Below, in pieces: positions 8,349 through 10,625 of a stretch of DNA of 10,625 nt; within the stretch, counting starts at the first letter, position 1; each line of letters begins with the position of its first letter. The stretch comes from Candidatus Nanopelagicales bacterium (lineage in GTDB: Bacteria; Actinomycetota; Actinomycetes; S36-B12; UBA5976): positions 1 to 10,625 of the forward strand of contig JALRKC010000020.1 of NCBI GenBank assembly GCA_023254955.1. Direction: 5' to 3'. Both the position numbers and the translations under genes were made by a program. Below the pieces are notes generated by a model. That model searched no databases. It was given only the letters and a program-made list of their open reading frames with translations, and was not told the DNA's origin.

Positions 8349-8363
8349 GACTTGAATCAAGTC
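8349..8363. promoter_or_regulatory. 15-bp palindrome upstream of livK (candidate operator)
   Basis: GACTTGAATCAAGTC is a perfect dyad: arms GACTTGA (8349-8355) and TCAAGTC (8357-8363) around a single central A. It lies 74 bases before the livK start. As RNA it would give only a 6-bp stem with a 3-base loop and no following T-tract, so a terminator is unlikely on either strand. A binding site for a dimeric regulator is the plausible reading, without proof. Confidence 0.4.
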
Positions 8364-8368
8364 CGATA

Positions 8369-8399
8369 TCCACATACCGTTGTGCAGTGGCTCTATAAA
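8369..8399 (+). promoter_or_regulatory. Weak candidate promoter for livK
   Basis: TATAAA (8394-8399) resembles a -10 element. TCCACA (8369-8374) is a poor -35 match, with a long 19-base spacer. If real, transcription would begin near 8406. The TATAAA also lies inside the loop region of the 8389-8406 hairpin, so it may be coincidental in AT-rich DNA. A separate promoter is expected because solute-binding proteins need excess expression over their permeases. Confidence 0.25.
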
Positions 8400-8406
8400 A
8401 AGAGCC
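8389..8406 (+). other. Short hairpin upstream of livK
   Basis: GGCTCT (8389-8394) pairs with AGAGCC (8401-8406) around the loop ATAAAA. It may be extended by AGT/ACT (8386-8388/8409-8411) with a two-base bulge. No T-tract follows, so it is not an intrinsic terminator. If livK is also transcribed from the livHMGF promoter, the hairpin could mark a processing or stabilising point that raises livK mRNA. This is an inference. Confidence 0.45.
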
Positions 8407-8415
8407 TAACTACCC

Positions 8416-8432
8416 TATTGATCAATAAGGAG
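8416..8432 (+). promoter_or_regulatory. 12-bp palindrome next to the livK Shine-Dalgarno
   Basis: TATTGATCAATA (8416-8427) is a perfect palindrome whose last base is the first base of the AAGGAG Shine-Dalgarno (8427-8432). The livK ATG follows four bases later. The core TTGATCAA resembles the TTGAATCAA core of the 8349-8363 dyad. Bound protein here could block transcription or translation initiation. The sequence is seen directly; function is inferred. Confidence 0.35.
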
Positions 8433-8436
8433 AAAA

Positions 8437-9717
8437 ATGGGTTTATTTGAAAAGCAGTCAAAACTGTTTAAGAGTTTAATGATTCTTGGCGTTTCTGCTT
8501 TGGTTCTAGCTGGATGCTCTAGCTCAGAAACCGCAGAAGAGGCTGCTCCAGAAGAAACCACCGAACAGGAAGCGGCGCCAGCTGGAGATCTTGATCTCTT
8601 GATTGGTACTGCACTACCTCAAACTGGAAACCTTGCATTCCTTGGACCACCAGAAGAAGCTGGTGTGGCGCTTGCTGTTAAAGACATCAATGACGCTGCC
8701 AAGGGCATAAGCGTTACCGTTGAATACGGTGATTCTGGAGATACGGACAACAAGGCTTACGAGACTGAAATTCCACGTCTTCTTGGTTTAGGCGTTAAAG
8801 CAATTATTGGCGCCGCTTCGTCTGGTACATCATTGCAATTCATCGACCAAGTTGTTGGTGCAGGTGTAATTCAATTTTCGCCTGCAAACACTTCAGCTGC
8901 CTTTACCACGTATGACGACAATGGCTTGTACTTCCGTACTGCGCCATCAGATGTACTACAGGGTGAGGTTCTTGGAAATCTAATTGCTGAAGATGGACAC
9001 AAGAATATTTCCATGATCGTTTTGAACGACTCCTATGGAACCGGGTTAGCTCAGTTCACCACTGATGCCTTCGAGGCAGCAGGCGGAACTGTACTGGCTG
9101 CACCTACTTACAACACAGGAGATACCAACTTCACTTCACAAATTAGCGAAGCGTTGGCTGGAAATCCAGATGCTATTGTGTTGATTACCTTCGAAGAAGT
9201 TAAGACCATTCTTCCTGAATTACTAAGTCAATTCCCAGCGGAAAACTTGTATTTCGTGGACGGAAACTTAGCTAACTTCAGCGAGGTTCTACCTGCAGGT
9301 TCATTAACCGGAGCAAAGGGAACTTTGCCTGGCTTGACAGGCGACGTCACTGCTTTCAATAACCGCCTAAATGAAAACTGGATGGCTGAAGGCAATGAAG
9401 ATCTAGGTGGCGTATTCGCGTATGGCCCAGAGTCATACGACGCAATTGTTCTACTAGCTCTTGCTTCGTTAGCCGCTGGTTCAACCGAAGGTGCTGACAT
9501 TGCTGCCAAGTTGCAAGAAGTGTCAGGTGGATCCGGAAATGGTACGAAGTGCACCAGCTTTGCTGAATGTGCTGACATCATTAACGGTGGTGGAGTGGCC
9601 GACTATGACGGAAACTCTGGCCCAATTACCTTCAACGAAGTTGGAGATCCAACTGAAGCTGAAATTGGAGTATACATTTACAAGGAAGACAATACCTACG
9701 AAGTTTACGCAGGTTAA
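8437..9717 (+). CDS. livK: Lipoprotein solute-binding protein of the Liv/HAAT importer
   Basis: This extracytoplasmic receptor captures solute and delivers it to LivHMGF. The 426-residue protein starts with a lipoprotein signal peptide (basic SKLFK, hydrophobic 13-25) and a lipobox LAGC with C27 as the lipidated cysteine. An acidic, Glu/Ala/Pro/Thr-rich linker follows (about 30-50). The type I periplasmic-binding fold (Peripla_BP_6) begins at LLIGTALPQTGNLAFLG (54-70); GAASSGTS (125-132) and NDSYGTG (197-203) are typical ligand and hinge regions. C372 and C378 in TKCTSFAEC are placed to form a small disulfide loop. AAGGAG supports the ATG. C-ending codons (TTC, AAC) are more frequent than in livF, suggesting high expression. 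Branched-chain or other amino acids are the default substrate guess; urea or amides cannot be excluded. Confidence 0.94.
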   Translation: MGLFEKQSKLFKSLMILGVSALVLAGCSSSETAEEAAPEETTEQEAAPAGDLDLLIGTALPQTGNLAFLGPPEEAGVALAVKDINDAAKGISVTVEYGDSGDTDNKAYETEIPRLLGLGVKAIIGAASSGTSLQFIDQVVGAGVIQFSPANTSAAFTTYDDNGLYFRTAPSDVLQGEVLGNLIAEDGHKNISMIVLNDSYGTGLAQFTTDAFEAAGGTVLAAPTYNTGDTNFTSQISEALAGNPDAIVLITFEEVKTILPELLSQFPAENLYFVDGNLANFSEVLPAGSLTGAKGTLPGLTGDVTAFNNRLNENWMAEGNEDLGGVFAYGPESYDAIVLLALASLAAGSTEGADIAAKLQEVSGGSGNGTKCTSFAECADIINGGGVADYDGNSGPITFNEVGDPTEAEIGVYIYKEDNTYEVYAG

Positions 9718-9728
9718 TCTTCTTTCTC

Positions 9729-9773
9729 AAAAGGCCTGAAGAGAAATCTTCAGGCCTTTTGCTTTTATTTTTT
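9729..9773 (+). terminator. Strong rho-independent terminator after livK, probably bidirectional
   Basis: A perfect 14-bp stem has arms AAAAGGCCTGAAGA (9729-9742) and TCTTCAGGCCTTTT (9747-9760) with a GAAA tetraloop (9743-9746). It is followed by the T-rich run GCTTTTATTTTTT (to 9773). It lies 11 bases after the livK stop and 4 bases beyond the stop of the convergent minus-strand gene. On the minus strand the only U-run is the stem's own TTTT, so termination should be stronger for livK. The T-run overlaps the 3' end of the minus-strand gene. Confidence 0.93.
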
Positions 9774-10625
9774 GACGAGCAATTTAAATAACTTGCTGAA
9801 AATTGAAGTTTTAGCTCTACCGCTCTCAAATCGATCACTAGTTTTCGCAAGTAAGGTACTGAGATTTACCCCTAAATATCTAAGGGGCTCTACCTCCCAC
9901 TCTTTAGATTTGTGATTTACCCAAGGTAGCTGAACTAAGTTGGTATCGCGCTCGAGAATTAGATCTGCAAGAGTTCGACCAGCAAGATTGCTGGTGCCGA
10001 CACCATCTCCAACATAACCACCAGCAGCAGCTAGGCCGGTAGCTTGATCAAGGGAGATAAATGAACTCCAATCGCGGGGTATACCAAGCGGCCCACCCCA
10101 AGTGTGAGCCACTTTAAAATCTTTCAGCTGTGGTAACAGTTCTTTTAAGGTTTTTTCTAAGTCATTGTGAGTTTTCTTGTGTTGCTCAAGACTTGGTTTG
10201 ATTTTTGACCCAAAGGCGTAAGGAGCCCCCCTGCCTCCGAAAGCAATTCGGTTATCGAGAGTTCTTTGTCCATAAATAATGGTGTTTCGAAAATCTGCAA
10301 AGGTTGCTCGATTCTTTAACCCAATGCTGGCTATTGCTTCTTCTGGAAGCGGTTCTGTGGCAATCATCAATGAATAGACAGGAATTAGATCACGTCGGTG
10401 ATTATTAAAAGTTGGCGTGTAACCTTCAGTAGCTCTTACTACGTATTTACTTTTGATCTTGAAGTTCTTGGACTTTATTTGATGAGGTGCGATCTCTTCA
10501 GATGGGGAGTTCTCATAAATTTCAACACCCAGCTTTTCAACAACTGAAGCAAGCCCTAAAACCAATTTTGCAGGATTTATAGCGGCACAATGAGGGGTAA
10601 AGGTACCTCCATAAACATTCGAGGC
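9765..10625 (-). CDS. DAO-family FAD-dependent oxidoreductase, C-terminal part (5' end outside window)
   Basis: The frame is open on the minus strand from the window edge (10625) to a TAA at 9767-9765, giving 286 visible residues. Numbered from the edge, residues 1-20 read ASNVYGGTFTPHCAAINPAK, which matches the conserved middle of DAO-fold amine/amino-acid oxidases. HTWGGPLGIPRD (174-185) and AGGYVGDGVGTSNLAGRTLA (201-220) match the C-terminal FAD/substrate region of gamma-glutamylputrescine-oxidase-like and related enzymes. The N-terminal FAD-binding GxGxxG region would lie right of the window. Such enzymes oxidise amines or amino acids with FAD, but the substrate cannot be assigned here. 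The last 60 residues are basic and without recognised motif. The gene is convergent with livK, 47 bases apart, and shares the terminator. Confidence 0.88.
   Translation of the reverse strand, partial: ASNVYGGTFTPHCAAINPAKLVLGLASVVEKLGVEIYENSPSEEIAPHQIKSKNFKIKSKYVVRATEGYTPTFNNHRRDLIPVYSLMIATEPLPEEAIASIGLKNRATFADFRNTIIYGQRTLDNRIAFGGRGAPYAFGSKIKPSLEQHKKTHNDLEKTLKELLPQLKDFKVAHTWGGPLGIPRDWSSFISLDQATGLAAAGGYVGDGVGTSNLAGRTLADLILERDTNLVQLPWVNHKSKEWEVEPLRYLGVNLSTLLAKTSDRFESGRAKTSIFSKLFKLLVKK

Noticed and set aside
8389..8406. livF terminator at the GGCTCT/AGAGCC hairpin
   Set aside because: No T-tract follows the stem, so it is listed only as a hairpin.
9228..9581. 117-codon minus-strand frame opposite livK
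   Set aside because: livK has clear family motifs throughout this stretch; the antisense frame shows none.
9491..9739. 82-codon + strand frame overlapping the end of livK and the terminator
   Set aside because: It overlaps livK in another frame and runs into the terminator stem. It has no motif and no independent start signal.

Overview
The window looks like chromosomal DNA from a streamlined, AT-leaning actinobacterium. G+C is roughly low 40s % by eye; it was not computed. The evidence is the gene order rpsB-tsf-pyrH-frr-cdsA-rlmN, the actinobacterial-style C-terminal tail of ribosomal protein S2, the nearly absent intergenic DNA and the frequent GTG/TTG starts. A freshwater Nanopelagicales/acI-type organism (Planktophila/Nanopelagicus-like) would fit, but that is an inference from style and not a match.

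Bases 1-4332 are a housekeeping block on the + strand. It holds the 3' end of rpsB, an intergenic hairpin that looks like an attenuator, then tsf (EF-Ts), pyrH (UMP kinase), frr (ribosome recycling factor), cdsA (CDP-diacylglycerol synthase) and rlmN (radical-SAM 23S rRNA/tRNA methyltransferase). From tsf onward the stop and start codons abut directly or are two bases apart. The block combines translation factors, pyrimidine nucleotide supply, phospholipid synthesis and ribosome modification.

Bases 4333-9717 encode a complete HAAT-family (branched-chain amino acid type, Liv) ABC importer on the + strand. livH and livM are the two permeases and livG and livF the two ATPases, in one tightly overlapping run. 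After a 130-bp gap with several dyad symmetries comes livK, the lipoprotein solute-binding component. The LivH protein carries a cleavable signal peptide and a secreted beta-rich domain in front of its membrane domain. LivK catches solute outside, LivHM form the channel and LivGF power it. The substrate (branched-chain amino acids, other amino acids, or urea/amide-type solutes) cannot be settled from sequence.

A strong GAAA-capped hairpin terminator at 9729-9773 closes livK and separates it from a convergent minus-strand gene. That gene encodes a DAO-family FAD oxidoreductase whose 5' part runs off the right edge.

I see no CRISPR array, insertion sequence, phage gene, tRNA or rRNA. All genes belong to known families. 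The points worth a second look are the LivH fusion, the dyad-rich livF-livK gap and the rpsB-tsf attenuator; I do not see a wholly new system here.
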